Positions 16,793-25,851 of a DNA stretch of 64,000 nucleotides are shown piece by piece. The stretch comes from Thalassotalea psychrophila (lineage in GTDB: Bacteria > Pseudomonadota > Gammaproteobacteria > Enterobacterales > Alteromonadaceae). The number at the start of each line of letters is the position of its first letter. Positions within the stretch are counted from its first letter, which is position 1. The position numbers and the translations under genes are program-made. The stretch spans positions 496,001 through 560,000 of the forward strand of contig NZ_CP134145.1 of NCBI RefSeq assembly GCF_031583595.1. The letters run 5' to 3'. Under the pieces are notes generated by a model. It made no database searches. It worked only from the letters and a program-made list of their open reading frames with translations, and was not told the origin of the DNA.

Positions 16793-18709
16793 ATGAAGTT
16801 AAGAATTTTTTCAAACAAGGTTAAACCTTTAAGTATTTTATTGGTCGGTTTGTTAGCTATTGCTGGCTGTAGTCAGCAAGAAAGTGCTAGCGAAGCCAAA
16901 GATACCAGTGCTAAGCATTCAGCCGAAAAACAGCCGCGTCCAAATATCATTTTAGTGATGACAGACGATCAAGGTTATGGCGATTTTGGTATGCATAATA
17001 ATCCAATAGTGCAAACACCAATTTTAGAAGAGTTAGCTAACGAAAGTCAGCGTTTTACCAATTTCCATGTTGACCCAACGTGTTCACCAACCCGTGCAGC
17101 ATTGATGAGCGGAAAATACTCATTACGCGCTGGCGTTTGGCATACAGTGATGGGCCGTCATATGCTCAACGACCAACATCATACTTTACCTGAAATATTA
17201 TCTGATGCTGGCTATAACACTGCAATGATTGGTAAATGGCATTTAGGTGATAATTATCCGTTTCGTCCACAAGACCAAGGCTTTGACCATGTTTTAAATC
17301 ATGGTGGTGGCGGTGTCGGTCAAGCGCCTGATTATTGGGAAAATGACCAATTTGACGATACTTATTTCCTTAATGGCAAAGAGAAAAAATATAATGGTTT
17401 TGCTACCGATGTTTGGTTTGATGAAGCGATAGACTTTATTCACCAGCAAGCCAATAAAGAAGCGCCATTTTTCTTGTATTTATCTACTAATGCACCTCAT
17501 GTTCCTTGGCGCGCACCAGAGCAATATATTGAACCTTATAAAGCCTTAGGCTTGAACGATGACATGGCGAAATTTTATGGCATGATCACCAATATCGACG
17601 ATAATATCGGTCGATTACGTAACGCGATGCGCAGTGATAACATTGAAGATAATACCATTTTTATTTTTATGACTGATAATGGCTCATCAATGGCACACAA
17701 AAGTAATGGCGAGCCATTAACCTGGCTTGATGACGATGTCATCGCAGCCATTGAAGCGAAAACCGGCAAAAAACTAGACAGCTTAAACAACTATATGCGC
17801 GCAGGTAAATCATCTACCTATGAAGGTGGTCATCGCGTGCCATTTTTTATTCGGTGGCCAAACGGAAGTCTGGGTCAACCGGGCGAATTTAATGACTTAA
17901 CCGCGCATGTTGACGTACTTCCTACCTTACTTGATTTAGCCGGAATTGATGGCCAAAACATCGAAACCGATGGCATCTCACTGGTACCAGCGCTTAAAGA
18001 AGGCAGTGCCTTACCAGATAGAACTTTGATAGTGACTAACCAAAGGGTATTAAATCCAGATCCAGAGCGCCCATATTCTGTTATGCAAAGCAATTGGCGC
18101 TATGTTCATGCCGAGCAAACTGGCGGTGTAGAACTCTTTGATTTAACTAATGATCCCGGGCAAACCAATGATATTAGTGCTCAACATCCTGAAAAGGTAA
18201 TTGAGTTAGCCCAAGCTTATGAGCAATGGTGGCTCCATGTAATAGGCAAAGGCACACCAACAACACGGCCAGTTATTGGCAGTGAACATGAAAATCCTTC
18301 AAGATTAACCGGTATGGACTGGTTATCACCTAATACTGACCAAGTACCTTGGTGGCCTGGTTTTGGCGATGACAAATGGGGTAAAGGTCATGGTTGGATT
18401 GGTAATGAAGACAAATTTATGGTGTCTCCTTGGGCGTTAAAAGTTGCCGAAAATGGCAATTACACCCTGACCCTGTATTTACACGATATTCCAGCGAAAA
18501 AAGTCATTGGTAAAAGTTTTGCTCATTTACAACTTAATGGCGAAACCATAACACAGCCTATTGCAGCAGGTGCTACATCTGTTGAGTTTAAAGTGCCATT
18601 GGTACAAGGCGATATAGATATTCGCGCTTGGTTTGATGAACAAACTGACGACAGCGCTTTAAGTACTGGCTTACCTGCCTTCTATATGTATGTAGAAAAA
18701 CAAAACTAA
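16793..18709 (+). CDS. lipoprotein sulfatase with C-terminal beta domain (twin copy 1)
   Basis: A 638-residue S1 sulfatase. The frame opens at a TTG at 16781, but the ATG at 16793 gives a clean lipoprotein signal (LLAIAGCSQ, Cys26). Metal-binding NIILVMTDDQGYGDFG is at about 51-66. Catalytic Cys97 is in DPTCSPTRAALMSGKYS. After the core (ends near residue 485) there is an extra domain of about 130 residues with NYTLTLYLHDIP and HLQLNGE, which looks like a beta-sandwich accessory domain. The next gene encodes a close paralogue with the same architecture, so a tandem duplication is likely. The intergenic gap between the copies contains a short inverted-repeat element. Confidence 0.92.
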   Translation: MKLRIFSNKVKPLSILLVGLLAIAGCSQQESASEAKDTSAKHSAEKQPRPNIILVMTDDQGYGDFGMHNNPIVQTPILEELANESQRFTNFHVDPTCSPTRAALMSGKYSLRAGVWHTVMGRHMLNDQHHTLPEILSDAGYNTAMIGKWHLGDNYPFRPQDQGFDHVLNHGGGGVGQAPDYWENDQFDDTYFLNGKEKKYNGFATDVWFDEAIDFIHQQANKEAPFFLYLSTNAPHVPWRAPEQYIEPYKALGLNDDMAKFYGMITNIDDNIGRLRNAMRSDNIEDNTIFIFMTDNGSSMAHKSNGEPLTWLDDDVIAAIEAKTGKKLDSLNNYMRAGKSSTYEGGHRVPFFIRWPNGSLGQPGEFNDLTAHVDVLPTLLDLAGIDGQNIETDGISLVPALKEGSALPDRTLIVTNQRVLNPDPERPYSVMQSNWRYVHAEQTGGVELFDLTNDPGQTNDISAQHPEKVIELAQAYEQWWLHVIGKGTPTTRPVIGSEHENPSRLTGMDWLSPNTDQVPWWPGFGDDKWGKGHGWIGNEDKFMVSPWALKVAENGNYTLTLYLHDIPAKKVIGKSFAHLQLNGETITQPIAAGATSVEFKVPLVQGDIDIRAWFDEQTDDSALSTGLPAFYMYVEKQN

Positions 18710-18733
18710 CCGAAACTTTCTGTTAGTAATTTA

Positions 18734-18812
18734 ACCACAGAGGCTTCGCGACACAGAGAAAAGATAATGATTACATGCGTTTTCTCGGTGTAGTGCGTAG
18801 CACCTCGGTGGT
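18734..18812. repeat. short imperfect inverted repeat between twin sulfatase genes
   Basis: ACCACAGAGG...CACAGAGAAAA at the left is mirrored by TTTTCTCGGTG...CACCTCGGTGGT at the right, over about 79 bases. It resembles the dispersed ACCACAGAGG-type intergenic repeats found in many bacterial genomes. It lies inside the presumed operon and could form an RNA stem that trims or attenuates the transcript (inference). Confidence 0.65.
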
Positions 18813-18844
18813 AAATTTTTAAGTTTAATCAATAAAATTAATGA

Positions 18845-20749
18845 ATGAGAATAATGATGTTAGAGAAGTTTAGAAAATCACCAATAGGTAAACAAATTAT
18901 CAAGCCTTTTGTGATCAGTATTTTTGCTATGAGTACATTTTCCATATTTTTATATGCTAATGCAAACCAACATGAGAAAGATACCGTACAGTCTAGTCTT
19001 CCTAATATCATTTTAGTGATGACCGACGATCAAGGCTATGGCGATTTTGGCCATAATAACAATCCGATTGTTCAAACACCGGTTATTGATCAACTTGCTA
19101 ATAAAAGTATTCGCTTTACAGATTTTCATGTCGACCCTACGTGTTCACCAACGCGAGCGGCATTAATGAGTGGTCAATATTCTTTACGCGCAGGCGTTTG
19201 GCATACCGTGATGGGTCGTCATATCTTATCTGATAAAATTAACACCTTACCTGAAGTGTTAAAAGATGCTGGCTATAAAACTGGTATGGTAGGCAAATGG
19301 CACTTAGGTGATAACTATCCTTTTCGTCCGCAAGATCAAGGTTTCGATCATGTACTGATGCATGGTGCTGGAGGCGTAGGTCAAACACCAGATTATTGGG
19401 GCAATACTCAATTTAATGATACCTATTTTCTAAACGGCACACCAAAAAAGTATAACGGCTATGCTACCGATATTTGGTTTGATGAAGCCATCGATTTTAT
19501 TGATAAAAATGCCAATAAAGCGGATCCCTTTTTCTTATACCTAGTCACAAATGCGCCTCATGCGCCATTTCGTGCGCCTGAAAAATATATTCAGCCCTAT
19601 CGTGATTTGGGCGTGCCGGAAACTCTGGCACTTTTTTACGGCATGATCACCAGCATAGATGACAACATGGGAAAACTACGCAAAGCGATGCAAGATAATA
19701 ATATCGTTGATAATACCATCTTTATTTTTATGACAGATAATGGTTCAGTGATGGGCGTACAGTCTAAGAAGTTAGTTTCTGATGAAACTCGCTCGATCAT
19801 TGAGAAAAAATTAGGCCAAAAAATACCTAGCCTTAATTATGATATGCGCGGCGCTAAGAATTCTAGCTACGAGGGTGGCCATCGAGTACCATTTTACATC
19901 TCTTGGCCAAATGGCGGCTTAATTGAACCTGGCAGCATTGATGGTTTGTCAGCACATTTTGATGTCATGCCAACCTTGTTAGATTTAATCGGCGTTGATA
20001 CCAGTACACTTGATACCGACGGTATCAGTTTCAAGTCGGCGTTGAAGCAGGGGACAGAGCTTCCTGACAGAGTGCTGACGGTCACTACTCAACGGGTGTT
20101 GAACCCAGATCCTAATCGTCCTTATGCGGTAATGCAGGGTAAATGGCGTTATGTTAAGGCGAGTGGTAATAAAGATGCCCTCGAGTTATTTGACTTAAGT
20201 AAGGATCCTAGCCAAACAGAAAACGTGAAGGATAAATACCCTGAAGTTGCTAACAACATGGCCAAGCAATATCAACAGTGGTGGCAGTATACTACCGCTA
20301 AAGGTTTAGATACTACTCGAGCAATTATTGGCTCAACTCATGAAAACCCATCACGTTTAACCAGTCACGATTGGTTAGCTCCTAACACTAAACAAGTAGG
20401 GCATACTACCGGTTTTGGTGACGATAAATGGGCCAAAAAAGGCTGGTTAGGAAAAGAAGAAAATTTTCAAATATCTCCTTGGAAAGTTAAAACGGCAGCA
20501 AAAGGTTTATACCAGTTTACGGTGTTATTTCACGATAAACCTGCCAATAAAGTGATCCCAAGACAATACGCCCATTTAACCATCAATGGTCAACCATATG
20601 TTAAAAAACTAGCCAAAGGCGCAACCCGTGTTAGTTTTGAATTGCCATTAGAGAAACAAAACCTAGATATTAAAGCTTGGTTCTCGGACAGTAAAAATAA
20701 TTCAGATAAATCGTTAGCCGCATTCTTTATTTATGCTAAGCGAATTTAA
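18845..20749 (+). CDS. secreted sulfatase with C-terminal beta domain (twin copy 2)
   Basis: A 634-residue S1 sulfatase, a close paralogue of the gene at 16793 along its whole length. The two share DPTCSPTRAALMSG, LRAGVWHTVMGRH, GKWHLGDNYPFRPQDQGFDHVL and the accessory C-terminal domain. Catalytic Cys100 is in the CSPTR core. The N-terminal signal here is a long hydrophobic segment ending near LYANANQ and lacks a lipobox Cys, so this copy may be soluble in the periplasm while its twin is lipid-anchored. Alternative ATG codons at 18854 and 18857 are possible. The different anchoring of otherwise similar enzymes may reflect use at different cell sites. The specificity is not known. Confidence 0.92.
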   Translation: MRIMMLEKFRKSPIGKQIIKPFVISIFAMSTFSIFLYANANQHEKDTVQSSLPNIILVMTDDQGYGDFGHNNNPIVQTPVIDQLANKSIRFTDFHVDPTCSPTRAALMSGQYSLRAGVWHTVMGRHILSDKINTLPEVLKDAGYKTGMVGKWHLGDNYPFRPQDQGFDHVLMHGAGGVGQTPDYWGNTQFNDTYFLNGTPKKYNGYATDIWFDEAIDFIDKNANKADPFFLYLVTNAPHAPFRAPEKYIQPYRDLGVPETLALFYGMITSIDDNMGKLRKAMQDNNIVDNTIFIFMTDNGSVMGVQSKKLVSDETRSIIEKKLGQKIPSLNYDMRGAKNSSYEGGHRVPFYISWPNGGLIEPGSIDGLSAHFDVMPTLLDLIGVDTSTLDTDGISFKSALKQGTELPDRVLTVTTQRVLNPDPNRPYAVMQGKWRYVKASGNKDALELFDLSKDPSQTENVKDKYPEVANNMAKQYQQWWQYTTAKGLDTTRAIIGSTHENPSRLTSHDWLAPNTKQVGHTTGFGDDKWAKKGWLGKEENFQISPWKVKTAAKGLYQFTVLFHDKPANKVIPRQYAHLTINGQPYVKKLAKGATRVSFELPLEKQNLDIKAWFSDSKNNSDKSLAAFFIYAKRI

Positions 20750-20877
20750 AAGCAAAACTAATTTTAGGTCAGGTTGTAACCTGATAAAAAGAACAATATT
20801 GAAAGATATCAGGATAACCCCCTGAGCCATATTTAAAATATTTTCATGAAACATTAAAAATAATAAACGAGAAAATT

Positions 20878-22443
20878 ATGAATAAAAAAAATATCAGTAA
20901 AGCTATTTATGCTGCATTATTTAGCCTGCCTTTAATATCGATGTCGGCACAGGCGTCACAGGCGGAAATTGGCTGTACTAGTGAAGAACTAGCTGTACAT
21001 AATGCGATGTCTGAAGGCGAAAAACAAAAGTTCTACGGCTTTGAAGGCTCAGGTATTCCTTGCTCAACCGAAATGAAAACGCTGACTAATGAATGGCAGG
21101 AGCTCAATAGCTCGGCAGCGAAACAACGAGGCCGTGATCGTTTTAGAGAAAACAAGTACGGCATGTTTATTCACTGGGGACTGTATTCAACGTTGGGCGG
21201 AGTTTACCAAGGTGAAAAAATGGAAGATGGCGGCACAGGGCCATCGGTTGCAGAATGGATAATGCGCCGTAAAGAGATCCCACGCTCAGAATACGCTAAA
21301 CTTGCTAACAACTTCAATCCAGTCAAATTTGATGCTGAACAGTGGGTGGACATTGCTAAGGCAGCAGGCATGAAATATATAGTGATCACTTCAAAGCATC
21401 ACGATGGGTTTGCCCTGTTTGACTCTAAAGTCAATGATTTTAACGTGGTTAAAGCCACTCCTTTTAAGCGTGATATTATCAAAGAGTTGGAGCAGGCCTG
21501 TAAAAAAGCCGGACTGGCTTTTGGCGTATATTATTCGAATGCATTGGACTGGCGTGATGGTGGCGATAGTGGCCTAAAAGATTATGGTCCGGGCCCTGGA
21601 ATAAAACCAAGACGCGGCGCTTTTGTCAACAAGTTTGATCCATCTCCAGTCACTTTTGATGAGTATATTGAAAATAAATCACTGCCTCAGGTTAAAGAGT
21701 TATTGGCTAATTATGATTTAAGCCAAATTTGGTTTGATACTCCAATTTATATTCCGCCTAAGCATAGTATTGATTTTTACCGCACTGTGTATGACGCCAA
21801 TCCTGAAATTTTAATTAACGCACGCATTGGTAACGGCTTTGCCGATATTGGCACTCCGGGTGATAACGTAATACCTGATAAAGCAAGTGCCAACACTTGG
21901 GAAGGCATAGCCACCACCAATCATTCATGGGGGTATAAATCGTATGATAACGACTGGAAGTCGCCTTTGGAGACCCTTTACTGGTTAATTGCTAACGTTA
22001 GTAGAGGCGGAAACTTCTTGTTGAATGTCGGCCCCATGGGCTCCGGTGAGATCCCTGCCCAGTCGGTGAGCAACTTAGTTGCTGTGGGTGATTGGTTAAA
22101 AGTTAACGGTGAGGCTATTTATGGCACTGTGCCCTGGACCTTAGATCATGAAGGTCCAACTCAGATCATCAGGAAAGGTAAAAATAAAACCGGTAATTTT
22201 GATTTCACTAACAAAGATTTTTGGTTTACCCAAAAGGGTGACAAAGTTTATGTTATATCGTTATCGCGTCCTGCGGCAAACAACATAACCGTAGCATCTC
22301 TTAAAGGTTTAGGTATCAGTTCAATACGGTTGTTAGGTCAACCGGATGTGATCACTTGGCAAGAAGGGGTTGAGGGGATTGACATTAAATTACCAACCTT
22401 AACCAATAAAGGGATCGGTTACGCACTAGAGGTTTCATTTTAA
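20878..22443 (+). CDS. secreted alpha-L-fucosidase, GH29
   Basis: A 521-residue GH29 alpha-L-fucosidase with a signal peptide ending near AQASQAE. The GH29 signatures are all visible: YGMFIHWGLYS (about 94-104), ITSKHHDGFALF (about 170-181), GLAFGVYYSNALDWRD (about 212-227), and the nucleophile region LSQIWFDTP with candidate nucleophile Asp287. GGNFLLNVGPMGSGEIP is the conserved late motif. It releases terminal alpha-L-fucose, with retention of configuration. It follows the sulfatase twins by 128 bp on the same strand and is probably the last gene of that operon, since a terminator lies downstream. It supports a fucose-containing substrate for the locus. Confidence 0.95.
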   Translation: MNKKNISKAIYAALFSLPLISMSAQASQAEIGCTSEELAVHNAMSEGEKQKFYGFEGSGIPCSTEMKTLTNEWQELNSSAAKQRGRDRFRENKYGMFIHWGLYSTLGGVYQGEKMEDGGTGPSVAEWIMRRKEIPRSEYAKLANNFNPVKFDAEQWVDIAKAAGMKYIVITSKHHDGFALFDSKVNDFNVVKATPFKRDIIKELEQACKKAGLAFGVYYSNALDWRDGGDSGLKDYGPGPGIKPRRGAFVNKFDPSPVTFDEYIENKSLPQVKELLANYDLSQIWFDTPIYIPPKHSIDFYRTVYDANPEILINARIGNGFADIGTPGDNVIPDKASANTWEGIATTNHSWGYKSYDNDWKSPLETLYWLIANVSRGGNFLLNVGPMGSGEIPAQSVSNLVAVGDWLKVNGEAIYGTVPWTLDHEGPTQIIRKGKNKTGNFDFTNKDFWFTQKGDKVYVISLSRPAANNITVASLKGLGISSIRLLGQPDVITWQEGVEGIDIKLPTLTNKGIGYALEVSF

Positions 22444-22514
22444 TTCTCTTTCCATATAGCCCCTATTGCAGATCTTTAGGGGTATTTATAATTTTCAGTT
22501 TTTATTAGATTATT

Positions 22515-22548
22515 AATGCCTGTAACGATTGTTGGCAGGCATTTTTTT
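22515..22548 (+). terminator. rho-independent terminator
   Basis: The 8-bp stem AATGCCTG (22515-22522) / CAGGCATT (22536-22543) with a 13-base loop runs into a T tract. It lies 72 bases after the fucosidase stop and ends the sulfatase-fucosidase transcript. Confidence 0.88.
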
Positions 22549-22756
22549 ATTAAAATTTTATATAAAACTACATGAGAATCGTTCTTGTTACTGTATTTAA
22601 ATAGGAAAGTAACACATACTGACAATATCATTTAAATATATATTTGTTGAATAATTCTATATTTATCAATCTGTTGTGTTTATTTTTGAACTATTGAAAA
22701 GTTTTCAAATGATTTGCTGGACAAAAACTGAACGGTGTTGTTATTATATGTAAAGA

Positions 22757-22774
22757 TACACCGTATAAGGTGTA
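22757..22774. promoter_or_regulatory. palindrome upstream of the large TonB receptor
   Basis: TACACC and GGTGTA flank six bases (GTATAA). A further ACGGTGT about 30 bases upstream pairs with the ACACCGT inside it, so alternative stems are possible. It lies 30 bases before the receptor start codon in the 5' leader. Candidate operator or leader structure, with no known consensus matched. Confidence 0.4.
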
Positions 22775-22803
22775 CTTATTATAATAAATTCAGTGAGGAT
22801 TAC

Positions 22804-25737
22804 ATGTCTATAGTTACAGGTCATAAAAGCATAGCATTCGCGAAAAATAAAATTTCAGTTGCCATATCCATCGCTCTTCTTCCGTTCATGTTCGGTACGA
22901 GTATGGCTGCAAACGCTGCAGAACCTGTAGCTCATAAAGAAGTAACAGAAGCGAGCAAAGAAACTAAAAAGGTTGAGGCTGAAAAGGTTGAGGCTGAAAA
23001 GGTTGAGGCTGAAAAGGCTCAATCTACGCTGGAAGACGAAACTGAAGTGATAGTGGTCACTGGTTTTCGTAGCAGTGCTAGTCAGCAGCGTTTCAACAAA
23101 AGAAACTCAGATAATATTTCCGATTCTATTTTCGCAGAAGACATGGGTAAAATGCCTGATGAAAATATCGCCGAAGCCATGCAACGCATTACCGGTGTCG
23201 GAATCGACCGTGTTGATGGTGAAGGTTCTACTGTTACCATTCGTGGTATTGACCCAAGTCTTAACGTGATCACCTTGAATGGTCAAGTAATGACCAATGG
23301 TGGTGATGATAATGCTATTGATTTATCCACTATGTCGGCGGATATGTTAAAGTCGATTGAAGTTATAAAAAGTCCCAGTGCCGACCATGACGAAGGCAGT
23401 TTAGGTGGTTCAATTCTCTTAAAAACTTCTCGCCCTTTACAAGCGAAAAAAAGAAAAATTAGTGCCTCAGTGCAATTACAAAGTGATGAGTTAGCCGACG
23501 AACAAGATGTCTTGGCAAAACTTGGCTTTATAGATAATTTTGATAATACCTTTGGTGTTGCCTTTTCATTATTTTATGATGAAAAATCAACTCGCCAAGA
23601 TTACTTTAACAGTACCCAGTGGAATGTTTTTGATCTTACCTCAGCGCAAAGCGCCCAAACAGGTAAAGACTTAGGTAGCATTAAAAGTTATGAGCCAAAA
23701 CAGTTTGATTTAGGGATCAAGTTTAAAGAGCGAGTACGCGTAGGTGGCGGCGTAACGTTTGAATATCTACCTGACGATGTTAGTTCGCTGGTGTTAGATA
23801 TGTCTTTTACTAGAAAAACTGATGATTCCATTAGCCATCAAACACGTGTTCAAGGTGTACGTACTGATGCTATTTATGACGAAGTTAGCGGTTCTGCAGT
23901 GGTCGCTAGTGCTAATGCTAACGGCAATGAATTGTCTAGACAAAAAGAAGTTGAAACGGATACTACAACGATATCTTTGGCTTATGATCGCGAATTTGGT
24001 GATTGGCTATTCACCACTAAGCTAGGTTACAGTTTAACTGAAGCAACAGATGTACTAAATCGTCGAATTACCTGGAAACCCGCCAAAACAGATGTCACCA
24101 CTGATTGGCTCGGTGAAAATGGCGGTTTTCATGACATTCCAACCATTCAATGGCATACCGAGTCGGGTTGGTTTGACCCCGCTCAATTGGAACTAAATTC
24201 TTTTTTTGACGATGACAGAGATGTTAAAGATGAACTCGTTTCTATCAGTTTTGATCTCGAGCATGATTTGGACTTTGGCCCGCTAACGGCGATAAAATTT
24301 GGCGCTAAATATTTTGAACGTTCCAAAGATACTGCCGATACTCAAGGCAAAATTAAATATAGTGATATTAGTGACGGCGAAAAGGTTTACTTGGCAGATC
24401 ATAGCCTTGATTTCCCCGTGGATGACTATTTTGACGGTATCGTTGATAATGTGATTCCTGGCTTTGACGTGCCAAATATGGACGAAATATATGATACTTA
24501 TCTTCCTGAGGGGCATGAACCGATAGTTGATCCTAATAACACCCATTTAATAGATACTGAGGCCGCCGCTGCATATGTAAAACTAAACTATGCTTGGTTT
24601 GATGATCGACTGTTAGGTGATTTCGGTGTTCGTGCGGTTAATACCAAAATTTCCGCGGAAGGGCATGGCGGTATCAACTATCCAGATGAGATCTTAAGCG
24701 CGCCTATTTACGAAGAAAACGACTATACCAATATTTTACCCAGCTTTAACGGACGCTTTATCATTAATGAAGAGATGGTGTTACGCTTTAGTGCTGCGCA
24801 AGTAATGGCGCGCCCAACTTTTACTGAAGTTAGACCGGGTTTTGTCTTTCAAGCCACCAGTAATGTTTTGCGGGGAAATCGAGGTAACCCTAAGTTAGAT
24901 GCATACGAAGCCAATCAGTTTGATATTTCTTGGGAGTGGTATTATGGAGAAACAGGCATGGTTTCGGTAGCCGCTTTCTATAAAGATATTACCAGTTTTA
25001 TTTATAAAACCACCACAGAGTTATCTCAAAAAGAGGTTTTTGGTGACCAATTTGGTCCCGGACCTTGCCCAGAATATCTTGATACCATACCTGAAGGTGC
25101 AGATCCTGACGCCGCTGAACTTTGTCGAAGGGTTACTGATGTACCAGTGCGGGGATCTTCTAATGGTTCTAACGGTACCGTTGAAGGTATAGAGTTAAGT
25201 TACCAACAAGACTTTACTTTTTTACCGGGCTTTTTAAGCGATTTTGGTATTGTTACCAATTATACCTATACCGACAGTGAAGCGCCTTACTCAACGGAAG
25301 AAGAAGGCAGTGATGTCTATTTTGACGGCTTTCCGTTCTTAAATACCTCAAAAGATACCTTTAATAGCACCTTGTACTGGGAGAAAAATGGCCACTCGTT
25401 ACGTCTTGCCTATAACTATCGCTCACCACGTTTAACCAATGCCGTGCAGTTAGAATCTTCACAGTGGACAGATTCACGTGAATCGTTAGATTTTTCCGGT
25501 AATATCGCGCTTACTAAGCAAATTAAGTTAACTTTTGCCGCTACTAACCTAACGAATGAAAGCAATCGTATGTTCGTCACCCGCACCATTGGCAAACAAG
25601 GGGAATATAGTGATGGTACTGCTTGGAACTTGCCAGGAGAAGGTAATGCCTTAACTAGTGATGCACCAGATTGGCGTACCGCGAGTTATCAGCATAATGG
25701 TAGAACTTACCGCATAGGTATTTCGGCAAAATTCTAG
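22804..25737 (+). CDS. large TonB-dependent receptor, carbohydrate-type
   Basis: A 977-residue TonB receptor counted from the ATG at 22804, which has AGGA six bases upstream; the frame itself extends to 22735. A signal peptide ends near AANAAEP. A TonB box is in TEVIVVTGFRSS, and the plug has EAMQRITGVGIDR and VTIRGIDPSLNVITLNGQ, the pattern of the ~1000-residue Caulobacter/Xanthomonas-type receptors linked to polysaccharide use. Between signal and plug is a Lys/Glu/Val-rich linker with three perfect 15-base repeats (22969-23013, KVEAE x3), which could vary in length. The C terminus ends in Phe (GISAKF). The gene for a GlyGly-CTERM surface protein follows after 114 bp. It is the best candidate for oligosaccharide import in this locus. 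Confidence 0.94.
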   Translation: MSIVTGHKSIAFAKNKISVAISIALLPFMFGTSMAANAAEPVAHKEVTEASKETKKVEAEKVEAEKVEAEKAQSTLEDETEVIVVTGFRSSASQQRFNKRNSDNISDSIFAEDMGKMPDENIAEAMQRITGVGIDRVDGEGSTVTIRGIDPSLNVITLNGQVMTNGGDDNAIDLSTMSADMLKSIEVIKSPSADHDEGSLGGSILLKTSRPLQAKKRKISASVQLQSDELADEQDVLAKLGFIDNFDNTFGVAFSLFYDEKSTRQDYFNSTQWNVFDLTSAQSAQTGKDLGSIKSYEPKQFDLGIKFKERVRVGGGVTFEYLPDDVSSLVLDMSFTRKTDDSISHQTRVQGVRTDAIYDEVSGSAVVASANANGNELSRQKEVETDTTTISLAYDREFGDWLFTTKLGYSLTEATDVLNRRITWKPAKTDVTTDWLGENGGFHDIPTIQWHTESGWFDPAQLELNSFFDDDRDVKDELVSISFDLEHDLDFGPLTAIKFGAKYFERSKDTADTQGKIKYSDISDGEKVYLADHSLDFPVDDYFDGIVDNVIPGFDVPNMDEIYDTYLPEGHEPIVDPNNTHLIDTEAAAAYVKLNYAWFDDRLLGDFGVRAVNTKISAEGHGGINYPDEILSAPIYEENDYTNILPSFNGRFIINEEMVLRFSAAQVMARPTFTEVRPGFVFQATSNVLRGNRGNPKLDAYEANQFDISWEWYYGETGMVSVAAFYKDITSFIYKTTTELSQKEVFGDQFGPGPCPEYLDTIPEGADPDAAELCRRVTDVPVRGSSNGSNGTVEGIELSYQQDFTFLPGFLSDFGIVTNYTYTDSEAPYSTEEEGSDVYFDGFPFLNTSKDTFNSTLYWEKNGHSLRLAYNYRSPRLTNAVQLESSQWTDSRESLDFSGNIALTKQIKLTFAATNLTNESNRMFVTRTIGKQGEYSDGTAWNLPGEGNALTSDAPDWRTASYQHNGRTYRIGISAKF

Positions 25738-25851
25738 AAGAGATAAGTGAGTAGTTTCATATTACCGCGTTGATATGAAACGAACCATGTGCTTAAAATA
25801 ATAGTAAGCACCATAAAAGTATTTCAATGAAATATAGATTGGAGAACGAAC

